Positions 33,550 to 47,700 of a DNA stretch of 64,000 nt are shown here, in pieces. The stretch is from the NCBI GenBank assembly GCA_026874595.1, contig CM049314.1, positions 63,462,800 to 63,526,799 of the forward strand, given 5' to 3'. Made by a program: the position numbers and the translations under genes. Positions within the stretch are counted from its first letter, which is position 1; every line of letters begins with the position of its first letter. The stretch comes from Sipunculus nudus (taxonomy: Eukaryota > Annelida > Sipuncula > Golfingiida > Sipunculidae). The notes beneath the pieces were generated by a model. It was given only the letters and a program-made list of their open reading frames with translations. It was not told the DNA's origin and searched no databases.

Positions 33550-36180
33550 TAATGCAAGGTAAGGATCCGCCGTAATCCTGTTTATGAGAATATAAAGTTT
33601 AGACCTTGATATCAGAATAAATGTGTCGCCATTCAATTGACAGGCATGATTAGAAATTTCAAATAAGCACATCCCCCAGCGCACGAAGGGGAAAATTTGC
33701 AACTGTATGCTGAGCGATTTTTATATTAGCGTACATGCGATAATTAATGCAAAAATCATAATGCAAAAGTCTGCATTCGACAGGAAAATAACTTGACGGA
33801 TCTAACAGGTTATTATACAGGGTAATTGTGCACTAGCACAACAGTTATGTATGTAAAATGTAGAATAGAAAATGTGTCGTCACCCTTACATTTTTTTTCT
33901 TGAGAGATGTTAGGAGTACGATTTTTTGGATAAGCCGATCATTGAATAGAGGAAAAAATTATTCTGAAGCTTTAAATTATCTGCCAGAAAACATTTACGA
34001 AAATAGGGCCTTCATTTAGGGGATAAAACAATAAATAAGTTTGAAGTCGAAAAACCAGGGTGAGAGAGAAAAAAAAACAATTATTACCATTCCAATAGGG
34101 ATTAGAATCGATTTGGAACTCACAGTTAACTAAATAATTCAAAGGGCCCATGGGTCATAGTGCTCAGCTGAACTTGACCTCGAAAGTAAAAGTCTAGAAT
34201 AAGAACAAATGGAAATATCATCTGAGATAATGTAGGTTATGGTTGGCTGGTAAAAGTGTTTTGTATTGATGAGAAGGACATTATTGCAAATAATATTTTG
34301 TGATCTGACCATGTGTTTTCTGTTGAAACTGAAGCATGTGACCAGTTTGTAAGTAAAAGATATCTACTATTACCATGATCATAAGTTTGATAAGCCGTTC
34401 ACAGTTCAATAGAATACCCATCTGTTCAATTCGATCCACTTTTTTATTATACAAGTTTTATAAAAATACATAGAGTGGGAATATATGACTAAGGTATAAC
34501 ACAGGTGCAAGGACTTAATGATGCGCGGTTGTAGGGTGGTGGGGGTTGGTGTGAGGGGTTGGCGGTGAGAGTTACAACATATCTGCATATGCATACAGAA
34601 TATGTCATTTAATTCAACAATGCTTATAGGGGAAAATTATTTACAATTACTATTATATAAAAAATGACAGACAGACAGGCAGACAAATTAAGTTTACCAT
34701 TTTATTTCCCATTCCCTACAACCCCACTTTATTAAGTCTTTGCACCTATGTTTTACCTTTAGTCCTACCTTTCCCTACATTTTTATTTTTCTATTTTTTT
34801 TAAATTTACTCAATTGTATAGAGGTGCAATAACACTAATGTCCCCAGGGGGATGTTAGGAGTTTTAACACATCTACATATACATACAGGATATGATAATG
34901 GGGGGGGAGGGAAGTTACAACACCACTTAATATATATACCGGATATTAAATTTAATTTAATTCAACAGTGCTAACAGGAAAATAAGTTATTGTCATAATT
35001 ATTGAATATTAAAAAAAAAGAATGATCAACAAGTAAGCAGATTACTTTTGTTAACATTCTGTGAAAATAATGAACAAATATGAGCATTAGATCCTCACTT
35101 TTTGTATAACATATATATTTGAATACATACATTGATACAACATTCTAAATTAATCAACATTTATCCCTTGTTTTGTTGGATAACATTCACTTATGCATAT
35201 GGATTTTTTTTACCACAAAAGAATATTTTTAATACATTACAAACAAGTATTTTCAAATAAAACTTGATTCGGAATTCTCAATTGCACCTTTATTTATCCA
35301 TACTTTGGCTCATATATTATCAAATTATGCATACTAATACTGGGCTTAATTAAATTTTATTTGTTAAAAATATAGTTAAAAGGAAATTAATTTCTTTAAA
35401 CATGCTAAATACATACAATGCTACAACCATAACATAGCATATCCAAGATTACTCCTTTGCTTACTCTATTTCAAGAACGTTTTGTACATTGGAGTGGAAA
35501 CTGTTTAACAATTAAGAAAATTGTACTTGGTGGGTGCAGGGGGAAGGGAGTTGGGATGATTTGTGAATAACTATACACCTGTGACATAAGTGGATCTCTC
35601 CTAGTGACTCATTTTAGGTCAGATACCCTGGCATAGCTGATCTCTAGTGAACAAAAATGGGTTGCCAGGCACTTGAAATGCAAGTGAATACAAGAGGCTC
35701 CAAACAAATTCCATAATTATCATAATTTTAGAGCTTTTACATGTATTTTCAAATTTCAGAATATTTAATCCTTATGTGTACATGCTGTGAAATTTCAATC
35801 GAATGTGCCAAAGTCAAAGTTGGGCAAAACGTAAGGTAAAGACGTTATATTTATGGTAATAACTTTTAAAAATTACAAGATTCTGATCTAATTTCTAGTA
35901 TAAAATTAAAAATTTAAGTAAATGAAGTTTTTTCCTAAGAAAAAAGTCTCTAGCTTTAACATTTATCATATTATTTCGAGTGTATTTCCTGATCCTCTAT
36001 GCTTCGGCAATTAACGTTTGTGAATTACTTACTTAATTTGTAGCATAGGAAATATATGAGATGATATTTATTGTAAATATGAAGAAAAACAGAAAGAGTT
36101 TTTTATATTAGTCAGAATATTAGTTTTGATATTAGTTCAATTTGCTAGGAGATTTTGAGGATATCAAACATTATGCTGAA
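33550..36180. other. Non-coding stretch
   Basis: No exon or RNA gene recognised. A G-rich segment occurs at about 34,530-34,565, and paired ATATCTGCATATGCATACAG and ACATCTACATATACATACAG blocks near 34,580 and 34,870 suggest a short old duplication. Confidence 0.35.
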
Positions 36181-36224
36181 TTTTGGATTCGCAAGTCGAG
36201 CGCTTTCAAAACGTACCAGTTAAA

Positions 36225-36315
36225 CGGACGGACAGACGGCCCGACGGAGGGCACGACTGACGACGGACAATGGACCATAGCTATTGCTCAGATGACTAAT
36301 AGTCAGCTGAGATAA
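36225..36315. repeat. Second copy of the GACGG-rich dispersed repeat
   Basis: This is the same order of motifs as 450-570: GGACGGACAGACGG, GACGACGGACAA, then TAGTCAGCTGAG. A weaker third copy (CAGACGGAGG, CAGACGACC, GCTCAGATAAAAA) lies at about 37,855-37,930. Confidence 0.75.
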
Positions 36316-37939
36316 AAGAAATGTCATTGTCTTAGCAGTGATCTTGCATGCCAGGTATTAGAATTTATATTCATAGTGACTTTCCGCCTACCAGAGGCTT
36401 ATTACAATAGTCCGTAGTAAATGTCCATTCAACGAATGTAATACTAAGAAAAATGGGACTTTCATGGTGATCAGAGGCATGCTTTTACTACATAGCTGGA
36501 TGAATATAGGCCATTAAGGCCTAATTTTGTGTTTCAAGGAGATCACCAGGGCATGTCTGGGTATTAAGCAAGAACTTTCTAGGTCTACGATGTTTGCCCT
36601 GAAAGACTGTTGGAGGTATAAAGCATGCATTGAAAACTGCGTACAAAGAAGCGTTAGTCTCAGCTAGCAGGATTTATACTCAACTTGTATCCTCTAGATC
36701 AAATTGCACTGATGTATGTCAACCCAGGCAGAGCACTTTTACGTTTAACACGTAACTAAACTATAACAGCAGAAGTATAGTCATCATGAGATAGAAGATG
36801 AGAAGATAGTTAACATTAAACGCTAAACCTACACAATGGGACTCTGTGTAAGCATTATTGTTAAAAAGCAAGGCACGAGACGGGCGCGTGTTAACTGGTG
36901 ATATAAACACGCAGCGCGGTTCTATACGTTTCAGCCACATGCGTAGGTGTTCAAAGTTCTATAGCTGTTTCGCTGATAATTCCTACATTTATTGTTCATA
37001 ATAGTTACTTTTCTCAAATAAATCACTGAATTCGTAGCGATGACGTTGTTCATGACAACACACTTCACTAAATATGTAATCTCATGAAAATTTTGTTCCA
37101 ACAGAAAATATCACTTTGCATTGTCGTCAGCAAGGGGCGCCACAAAAGTTTTAAGTTCCCCCTTAAAATACACGAGAGGACAATTTTTTTATGTGACAAA
37201 TGAAAATAGTCAAAATAAAAAAATAGCCCTGCTTATATGTTTGTCAACTAAGGGCCTTTCTGGAATGAAATACAATTATCAGAAATAAATTTTTTACCAA
37301 TTCAAAAAATGATTCATATAGAGAATCTAAGCCGATATGCTCAAAGTAACATATTGTCAACATCAAATTGCGTTGTTTAAAAGCCAGTAAAAAAAGGAAT
37401 ATAATATGAAAAGCTTGTGCATGTATTTAATGATCAAAAATATCCTTATTCTGTTCAAAATAAGTTTACTGTTATTCGAAAACCTAAAAAATGGAATTAA
37501 ACTTCCTCCAGAATCAGAACTGCTCCAATATGTCAAAATGCAGCATACTGCATCAATTCTTTACATAAAACTTTTGCATTAAACATTACCAATAATGGAT
37601 CAATCACATTGAACATTCAGAAGAACTGGCGAGGACAGTTTTAAATGTCAATAACGGTGCACGATAACAGTTGTAGAATATCTGCCTAACAGTATAATCA
37701 CCGACAAGATTCTGCCTTTTATCGTGTGTACAAACACATAGGATACATGTACAGAAAGGTATAAGGGGTTTCCAATCACATTTTACTACGAAATCTCCAT
37801 ACACTGAGCTGGAATTGCATATTTAAAAGGGTTACAAATTGAGCATTGCTAAAGGTAGGCCAGACGGAGGATATCGACAGACGACCTATCGTTTTAACTG
37901 AGATAAACTATAAGTTAGCTCAGATAAAAATTAGAAAAT

Positions 37940-40675
37940 AATAGTCCGTTCTACCACCACTGTCAATCCGGTTTTATTTTCGAGAATATTTTTAGTTCAG
38001 AAAAACTTCCCATAGAAATCTTGCACTAACGGCAGAATGAGGAAAGTGAGTATTTTGTGCCATAACAGCATATGCTTTAAAAATAAAATCCTTTTAGATC
38101 TGGTTGATTCTTCTGTTAAATATCTGAGGTTCATGCCGTCCCTAACAGGAAACCCTAGTTCATCCTCCTATGATATGGATATTAAGTAATCTGGCGTGAC
38201 AGTGAAGCTCATGCTCGAGGACAATACAAGTCTTGCAGTAAAAAGGAGTCATTTGTCCATTGGTTATGTGTGCCTCTTATGTGCTTAACGTTTATTGTGA
38301 AGTCATCACTATGTCATGCCATGTACATTTTATAGATTGGTGGTAAGATGACGCTAGAGCATATATTAACTTCTCATATATGTTTTTAAATGGATTATAG
38401 CAAATGACCAGAGGCGGGTTATTATTAATTCCAAAATAGTTAATCACGTATTTTCATCTTTCTGTCCTTTGTGTAAAATGTTTGGAAGATTTGAACTGCT
38501 CATAATATATCGAGAAAATAAAACATGCGGACAGGGTTGGCGAAACGGAACATACGTGGAAAAGGTCGGGTCTGAATAGCAAAACTAATATTGTCCAGTA
38601 ATCTTATAGTATGACAAAATGGGTCTCATTTATACACTAATAAGATGTAATCCATGTGATGTCAGTATTAAACGACCACAGAAACACAAATAATTGTACT
38701 TTGTCTATGACAAAATGCAGAGGATAAGGTTTCTCGAGAACTCTCTGGTATAAAAACCTGAGTGCAAACAAAGGAACATTCTGTTCACTACGCTGCTCTA
38801 ATCATCATTGGTTGAAAAATATCTCTTTGGTTTTGTGTAAGGACCCGTCACTACTAATAAATAAATAGGTATCTACAGCAGAACGTAAACCGAGGCGCAT
38901 CTACCAATGTCGAAAATTTAGGGAGAGCTGTACAACATATCAGCTGTTACACTTAAACTATCAGTGGGAACAATAACAAAGTTTATTCCTCCTCCTCTGA
39001 TGTGGAGACAATATTATACAATTACTTTAGATTTACCATTTTCAAGCATTTATTATTATTTGAAACAAATCATAGATTATTCCTGTTTCATCCAGTGCCA
39101 AGGTTTTTTAATGGCCGCGTTAATATTTTAGCGCGTGGCCGATATATTACAGAAGGCGTGGTTAAGATTTCATAAAGATAATTACAGCACAGCTAATGTT
39201 TTGATAACATATAAAAGGGACCCTGTGTCCTGCAATACATAAACGCGTTTATCCTGCTCCAAGAATCGGTGTTACGAAAGATAAACCTGCGGAGTTTATG
39301 ATTTAGAATGATGCTACAGTATACATTAGACCTTCCTCTCAAAATATGTTTGAATGTTAGAAAAGAAACACAAAATAATGCTTTTACCTGAATAAATCGT
39401 TTGTTTGATGAAAAGGCTAATTAAAATTGAATTATTGAGATTTATTTTAGAAAACATTATCTTGTAGAGAATGTATCAAATTTAAAAACGAATGTTGCTT
39501 CATTGTGCTTCTTTAAGTTAATTTCCAAACAAACTCGAGCAGGTGTATCGTCGAAGATAGTTATATAAAAGGAACAGCTTGCTTGTAATATGCATGATTA
39601 TCGAACTTGGGTATTCATTAATTATTGTCGTTAGACCAAGAATAATTAACAGAAATAAACCTGTGCCAGTCGGTCAGCTAGCTCTTTCTTGGAGTGTAAG
39701 GGCCTCATTGGCAACACACCTGTCAGTCACTGGAGGAATGGGGTTGGGGGGGGGGGGGTTTGCCCGATCATTACATAATGTCACTGTTAGTACACAGCCT
39801 CCTTGGGCGTGTGTTGTTTTTGTTATTAATTTATTGACTGTATGGTGACAATTCATTATGTCATCCGATTAGCCAATTCAAACGTATATTCGGAAGGAAA
39901 TTACCTAATAGTACTCAGATTTCAAAGAAAACTATAATTTAAGGGTTTACAGACGTTGCTACCCTAAACAGCCTAAAAATATGATAATCAAAAGATTTTA
40001 GCACGTTTCAGCTATCAACCATGTTATATTGATCCCTCAATAATAATGTTTATTTTTTTTTGCTCAAGCAAATAATAAAGACAAGTTGAAATTCAAAGAT
40101 TATTTGACAGACGAACAAACTGTGGCCGTAGTGCCCGTGGTGTAGGTTCGTTTGCACACATGAGCTATATTGATTATTTATCGGAATAAATGTCAGCTAT
40201 CATCGCAGGACGCATATCAAACTACACAGAACGCTTCTCTTACTAAAAGAACTGAAACGGGTTTATAACAAAAATTAAGATATTAAACATTTCATAACCG
40301 TATGAGGGCTCAGCCATCTCCCACACCCTTCCCCCTAGGCAGATGCATACCCTTTACAATCGAGGTTCCTTGAAAATATTTGCCCCACCCCATGGGCCGC
40401 GGATCCAACGCTGATTACATTCCTCTTATTAAACGCGACGGGTCTTAAATATGATATACCTCGTTACAAGGGCTTATGCGGCCGGGGTGGGGTGGGTATC
40501 TTTATAACAAAACGCATGTAATGTTATGGGTACATAATTATAAATATGGAGTATGTAATGTGTTTCCACTTGTACTTAATAAGTCCAGGGCTATTATACA
40601 CTTATGGTTCATGTCACTACTCTGACCAGTTCCAGCAATCTGTAATCCCTTGTCCGAGCCATCCTACTTCCAGCG
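37940..40675. other. Non-coding stretch
   Basis: AT-rich DNA with scattered short open frames and no family resemblance. A G12 run interrupts 39,740-39,760. Confidence 0.3.
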
Positions 40676-40677
40676 GA

Positions 40678-40680
<3 letters not shown>

Positions 40681-40737
<57 letters not shown>
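40681..40737. repeat. (TA)n microsatellite
   Basis: An uninterrupted TA array. It is followed at about 40,865-40,975 by a degenerate TTACTA-type repeat. Confidence 0.95.
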
Positions 40738-40739
<2 letters not shown>

Positions 40740-41172
40740 ACACTACCATTTAAGCCCTTTTCTATATTCCAATATAATCAGAATCAGACAAACATGCTTT
40801 CCCTAACCGGTTTTAGTCAAGGGTTGTGATAGTAAAATTAATAGTTATTATTCTATCACATGGGGTTCTATTACTGTTACTATTACATGTTATAATTTCT
40901 TGTCTATTACTATTACTGTTACTTTGGAAAATTGTAATATTCTGTTACTAGAATATATTACTATTACTCAATTCCGAATAAAATCTTATATTGAATATCT
41001 TTTTTACTGTCATATTAGCCCTAAAATGGTGCTTTTAACTGGGCATTTATAGAATTATAAGCTCTATAATTTTTATTTTACATACCAAAGTATAAACCAA
41101 TATTAGATGTTACAAGCAGCCAACCAGATGCCAATTAACAAACACTCCACAAGGAATCATGGCTCCGCCCAT

Positions 41173-41193
41173 AGCTGCGCTTCAAGCGCAGCT
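41173..41193. repeat. Short perfect hairpin AGCTGCGCTT-C-AAGCGCAGCT
   Basis: Two 10-bp arms are exact reverse complements around a single C. The flanks are GC-rich relative to the region. No function is assigned. Confidence 0.85.
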
Positions 41194-41679
41194 TGATGAC
41201 AGTTCATGGTCGAATTTTAATTGCTCCCCCTGCATTCTCCAATCCTCGACCGATTCGATTATGACATTTTGACTGTGTTAGCGTAGCCATGTATCTGTTG
41301 TCTGTAGAACTGAAACCAACCAGCGAGGTGTGCATGCAGCCTTTGTAATTACGTTTCGTTTGAATTACAGCTCACCGAACGGGCATCCTATGTGCCCAAG
41401 ACCCTAAGCAAACCACGTCTGGGGCCATTCTCTCTGAGCCTGTGGCCTGTTTAGACGATAACCGGGGAGATGAGCTGTCACTCTAAACGAAATGAACAAC
41501 ATTGGCTCCGTATATTCCTCGCTTGGCTTTGTCTTCGAGCACGAGGTCTCATCAGATTGAACAAAAATACAATGCTCCCCTCAGATGTAGCAATTGAGGA
41601 TACGAGGTCATAACAAACAGCGCGTACGATATAGGTAGTAGGCCAATAGGGAAAGCGCTGTGTAAAGAGCGTATGGCAC

Positions 41680-42710
41680 AAGCAAATGACTTTTTACTTT
41701 GTCAAAGCAAACATTTCAATTAAATAATTTAAAAAAAACTTATATTTTATTACATTTTATTAGAAAGTTTCATATATTGAATATATAATTATAACATACA
41801 TTGAACAAAAACTCATGGTAAATATAACGTCAACTGAGCAAATGTCTATACTACATTTTTTTTATTTTATTCCAATAATGGTGCCCATTACAATGCCTGT
41901 GGTTATATGGGTATATTTTAATGTAACTACAGGATCCCTAACGTAAGAAACAACGGATTTTACACAGTTTTTTACGATATGATATATATATATTTGAAAC
42001 TTCTACCACTGACTTAAGCAAATCACTTTTTTCTTTGTCAAAGCTAACATTTTAGTTGAGCAACTTAAAAACTACTATTTTTCTGACATATAAATAGAAA
42101 ATTCCATATATTGAAAATATATACACAATAAATATTGAACAATAACTCCTGGAAAATACAAAGTTAACCGAGCAAATGTCTTTTCTAATAAAAAAAAATC
42201 AATAATGGTGCCCATTACATTGTCTATGCTTAAATAAGTATATTACCATGTAACGACAATATCCCTAACAAAAGAAACGACATATTTCACGCAGTTTTTT
42301 TATGATATTTCTATATATTCAAGTCAATTCTCCTCAATGAAAAGTTATAAAGTTGACAAAGTGTTATTTCTACCACAGTGAGAAGCCACTTAATGTCTCT
42401 GAGAGCTTTGGCATTAAAACTTCTACCTCTGACACAAGCAAATCACTTTTTTTCTTTCTCAAAGCAAACATTTTAGTTGAGTAATTTACAAAACTACTAA
42501 TTTTTCTATATATAATTAGAAAGTTGCATATATTGAATATATACACACAATAAATATTGAACAATGGTAAATATAACGTAAACTGAACAAGTGTCTATTA
42601 TTCTTTTTTTTTTATTTTTTTCAATAAGGATGACCGTTACAATGTCTGTGTTTAAATGGGTATATTACAATATAACAACAGGATCCCTAACGAAAGAAAC
42701 AACGATAAAG
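41680..42710. repeat. Three tandem copies of a ~300-400-bp AT-rich repeat
   Basis: Units begin near 41,685, 42,005 and 42,425. Each contains a form of CAAATCACTTTTTTCTTT, GTTGAG or ATTTAA, TATTGAA(T/A)ATATA, CAATAA(T/G)G(G/A)TG and CCCTAACGAAAGAAAC. The copies are diverged and non-coding. Confidence 0.85.
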
Positions 42711-43357
42711 GTATCAATAGACAATACCAATAATTTTTTGGTGTTGCTTTGAAGTTATCTTTTACATACTGATACAAAACATAATGTAAAACACCTTGTT
42801 ATCTTCATATTCATAGAAAATGGCATGCATATAATACTGACGGACAACTTCATATTGGAATTAATTTGCAGCATATATTTGAAATAGTATGGTGATTGAC
42901 AATTAATATATATATTTGACTATTGGCACTTATAGATTGACACCACTGTTGACATAGAAACACACATGTAACAAGTAAATATATTTATCTGCAATCAGAA
43001 AAAATATATTTGCCTAGAATCAATGCAGTTAAATAATTATTTCCCGCGTGAATATAATGTACATCATGTAGTTAATACATTATGTAAATGTACCTGTGGA
43101 AAAGAGGATTTACTTTACCCAACTAAGGGTGCACAGATTAAATGGGACACTGTATTCAACAACAGGTCTCCATAGCACTACATCGCCAAATAAAAGAAAA
43201 GTGTATTTCTGGTTGTAAATATTGCCTGATCTGTTATTTTCATTGCCTGTTCATACAGAATATGTGTTCCGTTTAAACCAGTTCATTTTCTAAATATGCC
43301 GGTGTCATATTTATGAATATTTTCCATACTGTTTATCCCATGAATACAAACTCCTGT

Positions 43358-44302
43358 CTATTTGCAGCAGGGAATTTGTGTTCGTATATTTTTGTTTGTT
43401 ACAATATATATAAAGAAAGGACTTATTCTAAATATAATCGGGAAAACAGTTGCTACCCTATAAGCGAACCATACGTCATCTCCGCTGATCCATATCCATA
43501 TTAGAACACTCATGACCGGTGCATGGCCTGAGATATACATTATAGACAATGCAAATGTGGTCCATTTAAACTTTGCTATCGTGTTTCTTAAAGTGTCATT
43601 GGATTTGTGACCCCTCATATTCTGACGCTTATTTTTTGCTTTAATTAAGCCATGTAAGGAAACTGCACTTGATATCAGCAGTATGATGGTTGCGGATGAT
43701 TGATAAGACACATTTACTATTGGTGTGACATATACACTGGCGCAGAAAGCCATTTTGAATTCTACGTAAAGAAAGATTACACCGTTTATGGTCATAAACA
43801 CAACTAGCTTTATAATTATTCCTATCCACACCCTTTTCATTGACCACCAAATCTTGGCCCTAAACGGGAAAACAATGGATCCCATCTGCATTACTGATAT
43901 GCCAACAATCATTGAAGCTGAAAAGGCAAATAAAGTAGCCAACAAGAAGCCTGCCAGTGAGCAAAGTAGGCCCGTAAGTAACTTTTGGTTCCATTCAATG
44001 AAAAGTCGAACTGCATTAAAGGACTCGTGAAGGATATTTGTCACAGTGAGACAACACAGATAGCCAGAAATTGGCTGTGAGCGATTTTTTTTCTGTAGAA
44101 TCAGTATTGTCCCAAGTAGGTTAAACAATATGCTTATAGCTATTAAAACTGCCTTCCCATGCTGGTAGACAGTCCAAAATAGCAGTTCTGATTCAGGGTA
44201 TGTAGCGCCCTCTCCAGCTGTCACAGTGAACCATTCCGTTGTTTCGGATGAACGAAACTTTGTTTCCCCAAGTTCAGCAATAGTGTCTGTTGCTGACGTC
44301 AT
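43358..44302 (-). CDS. Orphan rhodopsin-like (class A-type) GPCR, single main exon
   Basis: The 314-residue open frame has seven hydrophobic segments at about residues 50-70, 80-100, 113-137, 157-178, 195-220, 246-271 and 278-302, so it is a plasma-membrane receptor. C114 at the start of TM3 and C187 in the second outer loop fit the conserved disulfide. The IVFPF after TM3 aligns with the usual IxxPF. Key activation residues differ: MQM replaces DRY (138-140), SGHAP replaces CWxP (258-262), and SPFFIY replaces NPxxY (294-299). A CC pair near the C terminus could be palmitoylated. The start at 44,302 is the first in-frame ATG. The frame stays open upstream to an acceptor-like TTTGCTTTCAG at about 44,350, with an NTS glycosylation sequon, so an upstream exon may add residues. 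The ligand is unknown. Confidence 0.85.
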   Translation of the reverse strand: MTSATDTIAELGETKFRSSETTEWFTVTAGEGATYPESELLFWTVYQHGKAVLIAISILFNLLGTILILQKKNRSQPISGYLCCLTVTNILHESFNAVRLFIEWNQKLLTGLLCSLAGFLLATLFAFSASMIVGISVMQMGSIVFPFRAKIWWSMKRVWIGIIIKLVVFMTINGVIFLYVEFKMAFCASVYVTPIVNVSYQSSATIILLISSAVSLHGLIKAKNKRQNMRGHKSNDTLRNTIAKFKWTTFALSIMYISGHAPVMSVLIWIWISGDDVWFAYRVATVFPIIFRISPFFIYIVTNKNIRTQIPCCK

Positions 44303-44722
44303 TCCAACTGATGTGAAAGCATGTCCAATGTTTGATGTATTGACCCATCTGAAAGCAAAACATAAATGAATACTTGGTTAGTATGTTAATGTGTGTTAGC
44401 ACTGCCAAATGCAATGTAATATGAATGATACACACTGATAAGTATATGAACCCCATGAAAATCCAAACATAGGCTACTTTATTTTAGGAGAGATTTCAAT
44501 TTAAACGTCACTGGAAATTGCAAGTAATTCCAAGTAATCAGTGAACAATGAAACAAAAAATGGTGACATATATCACATCACAATAGATTACCTCACCGAC
44601 GGTGGCATGGTATTTTTAAACTTGATTCAATATATAATCTCAGAGTCTCAGTTTCTCCTAATTTTCTTCGACTGATTTTCGTAAACAGTCGTATTATATG
44701 GAGTTGCCCTATATTTATCATT

Positions 44723-44726
<4 letters not shown>

Positions 44727-44757
<31 letters not shown>
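44727..44757. repeat. (TA)n microsatellite
   Basis: A short TA array upstream of the receptor gene. Confidence 0.9.
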
Positions 44758-44759
<2 letters not shown>

Positions 44760-44760
<1 letters not shown>

Positions 44761-47700
44761 GTTTGTAAGGTTTGATATATATTTTTGTATACTTAGGATT
44801 TCAATAAATGTATAAAAATATAAAGTAAAAAAAGATTTTGGGTGTATACATATATACAAGTATATAGCATTAAAAATAAATAATGCACTGTGAAGAACAA
44901 GTGACACAGAACCACATTATGTTCCTCCATTGGTTTATGCAAACAGCGTCACAGAGCTGCAAGGCAATACGTTGTTTCTCTATACAATCTATCATTCATG
45001 ATCCTAATAAATATTCATGCTCCCTCAAAGATGAAACTAAATATTTGCACTCTGTTTTTTTTTTGCGTATTTTTAAAAATCTAAAAATACAATAGAGGTC
45101 GTATATGATACTTTTTTTACGATAAAAGTAGTTGTATGTGAAGATATTTATTAACAGTACATGCTCTTTATAGGATGCGTATAAAGGCTTACACATTCCT
45201 ATGTTCAATGGAATGTTGATTGATATGCATCTGTCAAGTTTACTATGAAATTCATTGACTAATTATTTAACCGTTAATGAGGTTGGACTTGCAAACATAA
45301 CTGAATGTTTAGCAGATAGTGTTGTAGAAACTTTGCCGGTTTACGATGCACGATAAAGTTTCCTCGTTCTGTCAACACGGTCAACTTAGTTAGTTTCTCG
45401 ATAGGTGGATCAGATATATCTAGTGTGACTTAGATACTGTGGACTCAGAATTGTTCATTGGGTTTTTCATTTTAGTAGAATTCATGGGTAACCTTTATCC
45501 ACTAAGTTAAAAACCCAACAATCATTAGGTTTATTATAGAAATTTTGAAAGTCCATCGACCCAGTGTATTGAGTTATCGTATTGACCCGCCCACACGGTC
45601 TACGCTAGCAAATGGTACTGATTAATAAAAACGCAAAGAAAACGATATATAGACCATAAATTAAAAAAAATATATATAATTGTATTTTGAGGAGGGATAT
45701 TCAATTACATCTTCGGGAGCAAAAAACCTAAGATGTCATCAGTGTCATACTTACAAGGGAGTGTTTGAAAGTGCGTCTGCCCCAATAATGGGAAATGTGC
45801 TCTCTCTCTTGTTATCTCACTAACATTTGTAGGTTAATGTCATTTTCCATGCTAATCTTATTTGTTCGTTCGTTTGGAAGAATGTCATGTTTAAAGAAAA
45901 TAAACAACCGTGCAGCAGAGTTAATCTAGTTATCCCCCAGCCTGGTGTTGAGTCATGGTCAGCTGAGCACATTTATGAGCTGGAGCCCATGTCAACTTGT
46001 TACCCGGCACGTTAGTCGACTAGGGAATCCTTCTGAACGAACGACATAACAAGAAGTTTTAATTCTTTTTATTAATGAATACGCAGAATATAAATATTGA
46101 CTTCCGATGGTTTTAATAATTCATAAAATCAGTATGTCAGTTCATCGGAAGATTTGTTCTTACGAGTGCAGACCACATCAGATTGGACAATTTGACCGGC
46201 GGAGCTTAATGAGGACAATACGACTGGGACGAAAATCCGGGGACAGGTTGTCGGACTGTCTTTTATGTCAGAGTATCGGAGTAGACACCCCTTTCTTTTT
46301 CAGCCTATCGCTTGTACCGGGATTGCGTGTTTTTTATAACGAAAGGGGAATCCTGAAATTTGGCTTATTTTCAGGTCTGTTCCATTTTTATTCTAATACA
46401 ATGCCTCACTAGGACAAAAGTTTAAACCCAACGAATTGTGTTTCACGTGGAAAGCAACTAAATTTTAAACCCACGATATATTCTGATTTCTCACTATTTT
46501 CACAATTTGCAGACTACCCTCCAAAACTTTCACATGGAACCTTCGAATTAACCAAATGTAATAAAGAAGCAAATAAACTTATTATTAATAAATCCAGCAT
46601 ATGATACCTTTAGGTTAGTACCTATCAATACAACTTGAAATTCCCATGATGTAAATCCAATTCGGGAGCTTATGAATATCAAAACTGATTGCTTATTATG
46701 TTACTGTTAAGTCAGCATCTGTAAGGCTTATATTTTATTGCCTATTACTACAACTACTCTAATTAAACATTTTGTGCTGTAAGATTACAACCTGGAAACA
46801 TGACTTTACAATGGCTTTATTGTACCAATTAGGGGCATAAAAATTCTCGGAGCATTTGTAAGCATTGTCACAGCTTTTTGTGTCCACTCCACGGATAAGT
46901 GCTCCATATTAAAAGATTCATATGGACATGTGTTCCGCGCTTCACTTTATAATCTTTACTTCCTTTTAACAGAGTTAAATTAATTAACAGGCGATATAAT
47001 GGATATGGAGCTCAGTGGGGATTATAGGTCGCCTCCTGAAAAATCGTTACAGGAGAAAAATGTTTTGCTGAACATTTGTAGAGGATAGGGTAACGACATA
47101 TCGATAGTCCATTTCATTTTGGAGGTAATAAGAATCACCACAATTTATATTTTCATAAACCATTATGACAAAGGACTATTCCCGTGTGGAAGCCACAAAT
47201 TCGTATTTATTTGTTTTGCCACTCGCAAGGTGAACTAGTGTTACAAAAGCATGACAGTGTTCACACATGATACGCATACACGTGAGTACACGACTGATAT
47301 TAAAGAAAATTCTGGTGGAGGTCTGTGCGCCCTGACTATAGATTTTAGTTTGTTATCAATTTAAAGAGGTACTGGTGATTTTTTTTTCATGGTTCACCGT
47401 CCCTACTGACAACGGGTCTTAACAATTATATGTGAACCTCCTGCCCCCCAAACCCGTACCCGACCCCTACCCAATTCGAATGATAATTAAAATGTTGAGC
47501 TCCTTTTTTGAAAAAAAACCTTCATAACACGCATGACTTAGCCGAAATTCTGAAACAATGCTTATCATGGTAAGATATTTTTGAATGTATAAAATTCAAC
47601 AAACCTGTAACCCAAGCATAAAAATGGTAAAACGGTGGTCCCATCACTGGACTCAGTGCCCAGTGTTGAACAAACTGGAAAGATCTAGCATTGAAAGCGG

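Noticed and set aside
46107-46412. Plus-strand 101-codon open frame
   Set aside because: Not recognised, with no splice or promoter context; the length is expected by chance in 64 kb on six frames.
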